A stretch of DNA of 6,670 nt from Planctomycetia bacterium. Its GTDB lineage: Bacteria > Planctomycetota > Planctomycetia > Gemmatales > Gemmataceae. Numbering within the stretch: position 1 is the stretch's first letter; every line of letters starts with the position of its first letter. The notes beneath the pieces are model-generated. The model had not been told where the DNA came from. It saw only the letters and a program-made list of their open reading frames with translations, and made no database searches. Of this stretch, positions 1-5,409 are shown piece by piece. The position numbers and the translations under genes were made by a program. The stretch covers positions 1 through 6,670 of the forward strand of contig SXHE01000603.1 of NCBI GenBank assembly GCA_005773755.1, given 5' to 3'.

Positions 1-729
1 GCGATGATCCTGGTGTGGGCGCTGCTGTACTTCCCCGCGAGCCACCCGGAGGGCGGCGACACGTTCCCGCAGCGCATCGAGAAGGCCGAGAGCGCGGCGA
101 AGGAGAAGGACGAGCGGTGGAAGGAGCTCAAAGAGAAGGACGAGAAGAGCAAGGAGAAGCCGGACGAAGGCGAACCGCCGCCGCCGCTGACGGAGGACGA
201 GACGAAGGAACTGGAGGCGCTCGAAGAGGCCGCGGGGCTGGCGGACAAGCTGAACGGCGAGTGGAAGCGGCAGAGCGCGCTGGGCCGCGTCGGGCTGGCG
301 ATGGAGCCGGTGGTCCGGCCGCTCGGCTGGGACTGGAAGATCGGCGTCGCGGCGATGGCGAGTTTCCCCGCGCGCGAGGTGATCGTCGGCACGTTCGGCC
401 TGCTCTACGACGTGGGCACCGTCGATACGAAGGCGTTCAGTGACCCCAAGAAGGTGGACGCCGAGGCGAAGGAGAAGGCCGCCGGGCTGACGAAAGCGGT
501 TCAGGACGACTGGAAGAAAGACCCGATCCGCGGTAAATACGGCGTGCCGGTCGCGCTGTCGATCATGGTGTTCTTCGCGCTGTGTGCGCAGTGCGCCGCG
601 ACCCTCGCCGTCATCAAGCGCGAAACCGGGAGTTGGGCGTGGCCGGCGTTCACCTTCGCCTACATGACCGCACTGGCGTACGTCGGCGCGCTGGTCACGT
701 TCCAGATTGGGCGACTGATTGTGGGGTAG
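1..729 (+). CDS. feoB: Ferrous iron transport protein B, C-terminal part (cut by window start)
   Basis: This is the last 242 codons of FeoB, the GTP-dependent Fe(II) importer of the cytoplasmic membrane. The reading frame is open from base 1, so the GTPase domain and most membrane helices lie upstream. Numbering from the Met at base 4, a partial helix (1-10) is followed by a very charged Lys/Glu-rich stretch (about 24-80). Then come the family hallmarks: EPVVRPLGWDWKIG (101-114), the FPAREV motif (121-126) and the CAQCAATLAVIKRE segment (194-207). The last is the conserved Cys-containing helix, which in many FeoB proteins reads PCxATLAVIKxE. The final helix with the aromatic TGSWAWPAF lead-in ends at QIG. 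A second charged loop lies at about 141-178. The charged insertions are longer than in the enterobacterial protein as I remember it. The gene is followed after five bases by its usual small partner. Family assignment is very secure. Confidence 0.96.
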   Translation, partial: AMILVWALLYFPASHPEGGDTFPQRIEKAESAAKEKDERWKELKEKDEKSKEKPDEGEPPPPLTEDETKELEALEEAAGLADKLNGEWKRQSALGRVGLAMEPVVRPLGWDWKIGVAAMASFPAREVIVGTFGLLYDVGTVDTKAFSDPKKVDAEAKEKAAGLTKAVQDDWKKDPIRGKYGVPVALSIMVFFALCAQCAATLAVIKRETGSWAWPAFTFAYMTALAYVGALVTFQIGRLIVG

Positions 730-734
730 CGCGA

Positions 735-923
735 ATGTCTGCGTCCCTTCAACTCGTGCTGGTCGGTGTGGTGGTCGCGTGTGCGACGGGGTACGTTCTG
801 CGCGCGTCGTGGCGCACGTGGTTCGGCAGGTCGAAGCCGGGTTGCGGCAGCGGTTGCGGCAAATGCGCCGCGCCCGCGCCGGAACCCGAGACGCCCGGCC
901 GCAAGTCGCTCCCGATGGCGTGA
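735..923 (+). CDS. FeoB-associated Cys-rich membrane protein
   Basis: A 62-residue protein with one N-terminal membrane helix (about 6-22), a basic stretch (RASWRTWFGRSK, 24-35) and a glycine/cysteine cluster CGSGCGKC (C37, C41, C44), then a Pro/Ala-rich tail. This layout matches the small FeoB-associated Cys-rich membrane proteins encoded next to feoB in many bacteria. By the positive-inside rule the Cys cluster should face the cytoplasm, where it could bind iron arriving through FeoB; that role is inference. The ATG at 735 is chosen because it lies five bases after the feoB stop and begins directly before the helix. A longer upstream extension in the same frame would overlap feoB by about 150 bases. 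A weak GTGGGG ribosome site (721-726) lies inside the feoB end. Co-transcription with feoB is nearly certain. Confidence 0.88.
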   Translation: MSASLQLVLVGVVVACATGYVLRASWRTWFGRSKPGCGSGCGKCAAPAPEPETPGRKSLPMA

Positions 924-949
924 AACCTCCCGTGGTGCCACGAGCGGGG

Positions 950-962
950 CGCGGTCCCAGGG
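950..962. repeat. Fragment of the palindromic intergenic repeat
   Basis: Thirteen bases, CGCGGTCCCAGGG, are identical to the outer end of the right arm of the inverted repeat at 3573-3585. They lie in the 122-base gap between the FeoB partner gene and the next gene, so both occurrences are intergenic. The bases just upstream (931-942) form a small separate palindrome, CGTGG-TG-CCACG. The match is short and GC-rich, so chance is possible. A decayed or partial copy of the same repeat family is the alternative I favour weakly. Confidence 0.35.
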
Positions 963-1045
963 AACCGGTCGCATTTCCCGTTTCCGAGAGCGCCCCCAGT
1001 CGGCACAATGACCGCGTACCCAACACGATGCGCACCGGGGCGTGA

Positions 1046-1819
1046 ATGTCCGATCAAGCGACGATGCGGTTGCGGCTCCAACAGGTGGCCGCGTACCGGG
1101 AGCTGTGCCGGTCCGTGCAGCGCAGCGGGCGCGAGAACGTGGTGTACGCGCTGCTCATGCTGGGCATCGCGTACTTCATCTACGACGCCGGCGGCGCGCT
1201 CAACCAACAAGTGGCCCTGGTGTTCGGCGCGCTCGCGGTCGGCGAGATGTTCGTCGGGCTGTACAAGTGGTTCGTGCCGTCGGCGTTCGGGCTGTTCCTC
1301 GACGGTGTGGTGATGTTGGTGTTCGCCGGGTTGAACGGCCTGCTCGCGTACAACCGCCTGCAGGCCGGTGGCGGCGTGAACCCGGTGAACGTGTTCTTCG
1401 GGCTGTTCATGCTGTTCGGCGCGCTCAACCGGTTCAAGAGCTACGGCACCCTTCGTGCGCTTTTCGCCGAGCGCCCCGACCCGGACCACATGGCCTGGTT
1501 CGACGACCTCGTGCGCGAGATTCAGGGGGCCGACGCGCACGCCGACCGGCTCGTACTCGACCTGCCCACCACCCCGTACTGGAAGGCGAAGCTGCTGGGC
1601 GCAACAGCCTTCTTCGTGGCGGTCACGGGTAACGCGGTGTGGGTCGCCGGACCGGACGATTTCACCCTGCGGCGCGAGAAGGTGGACCGCGGCACCGGTC
1701 GCCGCAAGGCGCTCCTGAGCATCCACGGCGAAGCGTATCCGGAGTTCGAGATCGACGACAGGAGCTGGGACAACTACACGCGCTGGATCGCCGAACAAGC
1801 CCCGCTGCCGCCGGCGTAA
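1046..1819 (+). CDS. Four-helix membrane protein with soluble C-terminal domain, function unknown
   Basis: I do not recognise this 257-residue protein. A short cationic N-terminus (1-30) is followed by four likely membrane helices at about 31-50, 55-75, 80-101 and 113-130. A soluble C-terminal part follows (about 131-257). The stretch 180-247 has alternating hydrophobic and polar residues typical of beta strands (KAKLLGATAFFVAVTGNAVWV, then FTLRREKVDRG, then EFEIDDRSWDNY). It could be a small beta-sandwich or PH-like domain, but this is only a pattern judgement. The ATG at 1046 has GGGG five bases upstream (1037-1040); a second in-frame ATG at 1064 would remove six residues and cannot be excluded. 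There is no signal peptide. The next gene starts 31 bases after the stop, so the two may be co-transcribed. High third-position GC supports a real gene. It is probably a lineage-specific conserved hypothetical. Confidence 0.82.
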   Translation: MSDQATMRLRLQQVAAYRELCRSVQRSGRENVVYALLMLGIAYFIYDAGGALNQQVALVFGALAVGEMFVGLYKWFVPSAFGLFLDGVVMLVFAGLNGLLAYNRLQAGGGVNPVNVFFGLFMLFGALNRFKSYGTLRALFAERPDPDHMAWFDDLVREIQGADAHADRLVLDLPTTPYWKAKLLGATAFFVAVTGNAVWVAGPDDFTLRREKVDRGTGRRKALLSIHGEAYPEFEIDDRSWDNYTRWIAEQAPLPPA

Positions 1820-1840
1820 CGTTCGGTCTCTAACAGGAGT

Positions 1841-1845
1841 GGAGG
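1841..1845 (+). promoter_or_regulatory. Ribosome binding site that decides the LRR gene start
   Basis: GGAGG, a strong Shine-Dalgarno sequence, sits five bases before a GTG at 1851. The alternative in-frame GTG at 1839 overlaps this region and has no properly spaced site, because the GGAG at 1836-1839 runs into the codon itself. Translation therefore most likely begins at 1851. Confidence 0.7.
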
Positions 1846-1850
1846 TACCC

Positions 1851-2690
1851 GTGGCGAATGGCACTGGCGAAGTCCATATCCCCGTTTTTGGTAATGTCGC
1901 TACTCGACCGACCGGCGACCACACGGCCGAGTGGCAACTGGTCGCCGAGACGCCCGGCGCGTTTACTCCACGCCCCGGCGAAGCGTATCGGTTCGAGTTC
2001 ATGGGCATCCCAGACGTGCGCGATCCCGACCTGGAGCAACTCGTCGATGCGCTCGTCGGCACTCGCGCCACTGCTGTGAAGGCGCTTGCACTGTCCGGTT
2101 CCCCAGTGACTGCCCGCGCCGTGCGTCGACTGACCGACCTGCCGTGGTTAGAATCGCTCGATGCGTATCGTATGACTGACCCAGGGATGGACACGATTGG
2201 CAAACTGACCGAACTCCGACGGCTCCATCTCGACACCTCGGACGTGACCGACCGCGGGTTGGCGAAAATCGTCGGCCTGGCGAAGCTCACAGACCTTTCG
2301 CTTGCCTGTTGCCCGATCACGGATGCGGGTGTGGAAGTGTTAGCTCGGTTCCCCACGCTGACCAATGTGAAGTTGGACGGGTGCCATATGCTGGGCGACC
2401 GCGCGGCCCGCACGCTCGCCGCACTGCCGAACCTCTGCGCCCTCGGCCTCGGGGGATGCTATCGGTTGACCGACCGCGGGCTGAGTTCGCTCGCCACGAT
2501 GCCGAAACTGACCTACCTCGGGTTGGCCCGCAACGGCGGGTTCTTGTTGCGTCTGTTGCGCAGGTTCGGCGTTGTGGGCGACACAGAGGTTGGGTCGTTC
2601 AGCGAGTCGGCCGTGCAGCGTGTCCGCGACGCCCATCCGGACTGCGACATCTGGCAGTCGATCGACTGGGCCGCCGTTAACCGGAGCTGA
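1851..2690 (+). CDS. Leucine-rich-repeat protein (RNI-like, cytoplasmic)
   Basis: A 279-residue protein with GTG start at 1851, chosen from the GGAGG site just upstream; an in-frame GTG at 1839 would add four residues. The N-terminal part (about 1-70) has no recognised motif. From about residue 75 to 226 it is a run of leucine-rich repeats of roughly 24-26 residues with the ribonuclease-inhibitor-like pattern L..L.L..C..TD.GL..L. Examples are LTDLSLACCPITDAGVEVLA and LCALGLGGCYRLTDRGLSSLA. The end, AVQRVRDAHPDCDIW, resembles the closing repeat of many planctomycete LRR proteins. No signal peptide or membrane helix is seen, so it should be cytoplasmic; LRR arrays normally bind other proteins, and the partner is unknown. 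Codon use is less GC-biased than in the genes around it: my count for bases 2161-2220 is 32 G/C of 60, against 45 of 60 for 2821-2880 in the ABC gene. Confidence 0.87.
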   Translation: MANGTGEVHIPVFGNVATRPTGDHTAEWQLVAETPGAFTPRPGEAYRFEFMGIPDVRDPDLEQLVDALVGTRATAVKALALSGSPVTARAVRRLTDLPWLESLDAYRMTDPGMDTIGKLTELRRLHLDTSDVTDRGLAKIVGLAKLTDLSLACCPITDAGVEVLARFPTLTNVKLDGCHMLGDRAARTLAALPNLCALGLGGCYRLTDRGLSSLATMPKLTYLGLARNGGFLLRLLRRFGVVGDTEVGSFSESAVQRVRDAHPDCDIWQSIDWAAVNRS

Positions 2691-2740
2691 TCGCTCGCAA
2701 GCCTTCTCGAATCACTATCTAACCCGCCGATGCGGTTCCC

Positions 2741-3469
2741 ATGATCGAAGTACGCGACCTGTCGAAGTGGTTTCGCGGCACCGGCGGCGAGCGCGTCACC
2801 GCGGTGGACGCGGTGCGGTTTTCCGTGCGCCCCGGCGAGGTGTTCGGGCTGCTCGGCCCCAACGGGGCCGGGAAGACGACCACGTTGCGAATGCTCTGCA
2901 CGGTGCTCACGCCGTCGGCCGGTACCGCGACCGTCGCGGACTTCGACGTGCTCACGCAGCCGGGCGAGGTGCGCCGACACGTCGGGTTCCTGTCGGCCAA
3001 CACGGGCGTGTACGAGCGCATGACCGCGTGGGAGATGGTCGAGTACTACGGCCGCCTGCACCAGGTGCCGCCCGACGAACTGCGCCCGCGCATGGAGGAG
3101 ATGTTCGCCACACTCCAGATGACGGAGTTCCGCGACGTGCGCGGCGGGCAACTGAGCACCGGGATGCGGCAGAAGGTGTCGATCGCGCGGGCGCTGGTGA
3201 ACGACCCGCCGGTGCTGATCTTCGACGAGCCGACCGCCGGCCTCGACGTGCTCGTGCAGCGGGCCGTGTTGGAGAACGTGAAGCGGCTCCGCGGGCGCGG
3301 CAAGACGATCATCTTCTCCACGCACATCATGCGCGAGGTGGAGAAGCTGTGCGACCGCGTCGCGGTGATGGCGAAGGGCAAGGTGGTGGTGTGCGGCACC
3401 CTCGACGAGCTGCGCACGCTGTACAAGCAGGACGACCTGGAAGAGCTGTTCTTCTCGCTGGTGAGTTGA
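2741..3469 (+). CDS. ABC transporter ATP-binding protein, NatA-like
   Basis: A complete 242-residue nucleotide-binding subunit of an ABC exporter, cytoplasmic and peripheral to the membrane. The motifs are in order: Walker A GPNGAGKTT (39-47), signature LSTGMRQK (138-145, in place of the usual LSGGQ), Walker B VLIFDE with catalytic Glu163 (158-163), D-loop GLDV (167-170) and H-loop His195 in STHIM. At the Q-loop the usual Gln is absent; the sequence reads GFLSANTGVYERMTAWE (82-98). That form and LSTGM are what I recall for NatA/CcmA-like ATPases of sodium or drug efflux systems, so it need not mean loss of activity. The start at 2741 is followed at once by the typical IEVRDLSKWF strand; no clear ribosome site precedes it. 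The LRR gene ends 50 bases upstream. No permease gene follows: five bases after the stop lies a palindromic repeat and then a convergent gene. The substrate cannot be told. Confidence 0.93.
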   Translation: MIEVRDLSKWFRGTGGERVTAVDAVRFSVRPGEVFGLLGPNGAGKTTTLRMLCTVLTPSAGTATVADFDVLTQPGEVRRHVGFLSANTGVYERMTAWEMVEYYGRLHQVPPDELRPRMEEMFATLQMTEFRDVRGGQLSTGMRQKVSIARALVNDPPVLIFDEPTAGLDVLVQRAVLENVKRLRGRGKTIIFSTHIMREVEKLCDRVAVMAKGKVVVCGTLDELRTLYKQDDLEELFFSLVS

Positions 3470-3473
3470 TTTT

Positions 3474-3585
3474 CCCTGGGACCGCGGGCGTCTCGCCCGC
3501 TGCTGAACCTGCGCGTCAGTTTTGCGGACTCTCTGATGGCCTCCGCACACGCTTCACAGCGGGCGGGACGCCCGCGGTCCCAGGG
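3474..3585. repeat. Intergenic inverted repeat with nested palindromes (REP/MITE-like)
   Basis: Two 29-base arms (3474-3502 and 3557-3585) are inverted copies of each other, separated by 54 bases. They differ at one position only (T3493 opposite G3566), which would be a G-U pair in RNA. Each arm is also palindromic: GCGGGCG-TCT-CGCCCGC at 3484-3500 and GCGGGCG-GGA-CGCCCGC at 3559-3575. The element fills the gap between two convergent genes, starting four bases after the ABC gene stop and ending eight bases before the serine hydrolase stop. Structure, size and placement fit a REP/BIME-like or miniature inverted-repeat element. No target-site duplication is seen. It may also act as a two-way transcription barrier, but no run of T follows either arm, so it is not a standard intrinsic terminator. 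Confidence 0.85.
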
Positions 3586-3593
3586 CACGCACA

Positions 3594-5072
3594 TCACTTC
3601 CTCGTGAACTCGATCCCCGACAGCTTCACTCCGATGCCCTTCCCTTCCTTGACCACGAACGTTACCAGCTCGTCCTCGAAGAAGTCGGCGGTCACGCGGA
3701 ACGTGTCGCGCTCGAAGTGCTCCAGCGGGTACTTGAAGCTGCTGTAACTGGCGGTCAGCTTGCCGGCGGCGTGCGTGACGGTCGCCGTGCCGTAGGCCGG
3801 ATGTGTGTACTCGCCCGCGTAGCTCGCCAGCGGCAATGAGGGCTTTGCGCTGGGGTCGCGGGCCTTGTCGCGCGCGGCGAGCATGACCGCACGCGCTTCG
3901 GCATCGGCCTCGATCCGCTCTCGGTAGTACGCGGCCCAGTCCTTCGGCTTCAGTTCGCAGTACAGGTCAATCAGGCTGTTGGTCAGCGACATGGGCATCC
4001 GGGTGTCGTGCAGGTTGGTGAGCACCGCGAAGCCCAGGTCCTTGTCCGGCACGAGCGTGATCTGTACGCGGAACCCGTCGTACAGTCCGCCGTGACCGAC
4101 CACCTTCAGCCCGCGGTAGTCGCTCACCACCCAGCCCATCGCGTAGCTCATCTGCACCGTGTCGGGGAACAGCGTCTTCGGCCCAACGTCGACCCGCATC
4201 AGGTTCTGCCCGGTGCGCGTTTCGAGCAGCAGTTTCGACGCCACCAGCCGCTTGCCGCTGGGCGCGATACCGTCGGAGACGTGGAACTGGAGCCACGCGG
4301 CTAGGTCGCGCGCGGTCGCGTTCATCGAGCCGGACGGGTTCGGCTCCTTCAGTTCATAGCCCTGCATCCGCTCGACCTTGCCGGCCTTGTTCAGCCGGTG
4401 GCCGAGCGCGCGGTCGGTCGCTTTTGCCGCTTCCGCCGTCGTGAAGGTGACGCCCTTCATTTCGAGCGGCTCGATCAGCCGGTCGAACATCAGCTTCTCC
4501 CACTTGTCCTTGCCGAGCTTCTCCGCGACGCGCCCGGCGGCGAGGAACGGGATGCTCGAATAGCGGTAGCCGCCGCGGAACGGGTAGTCGAGCGGCAACA
4601 GCGGGACTTGCTTCAGCGTATGGTCGATGCCCCACGGTGCCCGATACCAGAGCAAGTCGTGCGCGCCGAGGCCGGTGCGGTGCGAAACGAGGTCGCGCAT
4701 GGTCAGGAGCGCGTTGGCGTTCGGGTCCGAGAGTTTGAACTCGGGGAAGTGCTTTTTCACCGGGTCGTCCCATTCGAGCACGCCGTCTTCCACGAGCATC
4801 GCGAGCAAGGCGGTGGTGAACTGCTTGGTGCAGGACGCGAGCGGGAACACGGTGTCCGCGGTGACGGGTGTGTTTGCGCCGGTGTCGCGCGTGCCGTAGC
4901 CCTTCCGGACGAGGGTCTTGTCGCCGCGCACGACGACGACCGCGGCCCCCGGCACGCGGAACGCCTTGAGCGCGTCGGCCGCGAGCGCGTCCGCGGCTTC
5001 GGGCTTGGGTTTCTCGGCGCGCGCGGGCGCGATGACGTGAATCGAGAAGGCGAGTACGAGAAGAAGGCGCAT
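3594..5072 (-). CDS. Secreted serine hydrolase, beta-lactamase/esterase class C fold, with C-terminal DUF3471-like domain
   Basis: A 492-residue exported enzyme of the penicillin-binding-protein-like serine hydrolase family. The start at 5072 is chosen because it gives a clean signal peptide (MRLLLVLAFSIHVIAPARA, likely cut after Ala19) and has GGGG nine bases upstream (complement of 5082-5085). A TTG at 5111 would put 13 polar residues before the signal. The catalytic SxxK motif is SCTK (Ser80, Lys83). The second motif reads YSS (171-173) rather than YxN, and the third reads HGG (327-329) rather than KTG. These variants are common in esterases and peptidases of this family and argue against a true beta-lactamase. 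The stretch 365-492 resembles the DUF3471 C-terminal domain (PLASYAGEYTHPAYGTATV). Substrate unknown; location periplasmic or outside. It converges on the ABC gene and diverges from the beta-barrel gene. Confidence 0.93.
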   Translation of the reverse strand: MRLLLVLAFSIHVIAPARAEKPKPEAADALAADALKAFRVPGAAVVVVRGDKTLVRKGYGTRDTGANTPVTADTVFPLASCTKQFTTALLAMLVEDGVLEWDDPVKKHFPEFKLSDPNANALLTMRDLVSHRTGLGAHDLLWYRAPWGIDHTLKQVPLLPLDYPFRGGYRYSSIPFLAAGRVAEKLGKDKWEKLMFDRLIEPLEMKGVTFTTAEAAKATDRALGHRLNKAGKVERMQGYELKEPNPSGSMNATARDLAAWLQFHVSDGIAPSGKRLVASKLLLETRTGQNLMRVDVGPKTLFPDTVQMSYAMGWVVSDYRGLKVVGHGGLYDGFRVQITLVPDKDLGFAVLTNLHDTRMPMSLTNSLIDLYCELKPKDWAAYYRERIEADAEARAVMLAARDKARDPSAKPSLPLASYAGEYTHPAYGTATVTHAAGKLTASYSSFKYPLEHFERDTFRVTADFFEDELVTFVVKEGKGIGVKLSGIEFTRK

Positions 5073-5227
5073 GTTCGGATACCCCGTTTCCCTCTCTTCC
5101 CCATCACACAACGGCGGGTGGGTCCGCGCCGTTTGCCCGCGCGCCGCTAGCGTATTCAGCTTCGCGCGGCGCGGGGCCGATGTCTCACTTTTTCCGCGGG
5201 TGCGGGCGATTTTCGGGCTGAAACCGC

Positions 5228-5255
5228 TTGACCAGCGGTGGGCGGACGTTATCGT
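5228..5255 (+). promoter_or_regulatory. Possible sigma70-type promoter for the beta-barrel gene
   Basis: TTGACC (5228-5233, five of six matches to the -35 consensus) is followed after 16 bases by TATCGT (5250-5255, four of six matches to the -10 consensus). Transcription would start near 5262 and give a leader of roughly 148 bases before the ATG at 5410. Planctomycete promoter consensus is not well known to me, so this is a moderate match only. Confidence 0.35.
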
Positions 5256-5315
5256 CCCGCGACTTTCGCACCCACAGTCTACACCGTGGGCCGCGAGGGG
5301 ACGTAATCAGGGGAA

Positions 5316-5375
5316 CGGCGTCCCGGACTCGTCCGGGGTGCCGGGCCGGTGCAGGTTGGGGAGCCTGTGTCGGCC
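5316..5375 (+). promoter_or_regulatory. Two adjacent hairpins in the 5' leader of the beta-barrel gene
   Basis: Hairpin one pairs 5316-5328 with 5331-5343: thirteen consecutive pairs including two G-U pairs, of which the innermost must open to form a loop. Hairpin two starts at the next base and pairs 5344-5355 (GGCCGGTGCAGG) with 5364-5375 (CCTGTGTCGGCC): twelve pairs including three G-U pairs, with an eight-base loop. The two could stack on each other. A T-rich stretch (TCGTCTTTGTTGT, 5378-5390) follows, then the ribosome site AAGGGGG at 5394-5400. The layout would suit control of transcript stability, attenuation or translation of the gene downstream. It matches no riboswitch class I recognise, and GC-rich DNA folds easily by chance. 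Confidence 0.45.
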
Positions 5376-5409
5376 GGTCGTCTTTGTTGTCTGAAGGGGG
5401 ACGTGGGTC

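Larger units (their letters stand above)
5073..5409. other. Divergent intergenic region between two exported-protein genes
   Basis: This 337-base gap must hold the promoters of the minus-strand serine hydrolase and the plus-strand beta-barrel gene. On the plus strand I see a possible promoter (5228-5255), a weak CCCAC/GTGGG stem (5271-5275 with 5286-5290), two strong adjacent hairpins (5316-5375) and an AAGGGGG ribosome site (5394-5400). On the minus strand I see only a six-pair stem, ACGGCG with CGCCGT (5111-5116 with 5127-5132), and no promoter I would defend. No small gene is apparent; the open frames across it are extensions of frames antisense to or overlapping the flanking genes. Confidence 0.6.

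Noticed and set aside
961..1009. Possible promoter upstream of the four-helix protein: GGAACC (961-966) as an ECF-type -35, or CACAAT (1004-1009) as a -10
   Set aside because: GGAACC has no partner at the usual spacing, and the region 17 bases before CACAAT (TTTCCG) is a poor -35 match.
1726..1989. 14-base direct repeat CGGCGAAGCGTATC at 1726-1739 and 1976-1989
   Set aside because: Both copies lie inside coding sequence in the same frame and encode Gly-Glu-Ala-Tyr using common codons; there is no flanking similarity or mobile feature, so coincidence is likely.
749..2413. Long open frame of 554 codons on the minus strand
   Set aside because: It runs antisense across three plus-strand genes with clear domains, is dominated by Arg, Val, His and Pro/Ala as expected from the mirror of GC-rich codons, and shows no motif.
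3474..3585. Standard rho-independent terminator between the convergent genes
   Set aside because: The stem is strong but no T run follows either arm in either direction, and the two-arm nested palindrome form fits a repeat element better.
2572..3747. Plus-strand open frame of 391 codons crossing the ABC gene and the repeat
   Set aside because: It is an out-of-frame reading of the ABC gene, Arg-rich, and continues through the palindromic repeat into the hydrolase antisense; the ABC frame has all motifs.
5073..5111. Longer serine hydrolase starting at TTG 5111
   Set aside because: It would place 13 polar residues before a clean signal peptide; the ATG at 5072 has a spaced GGGG site.
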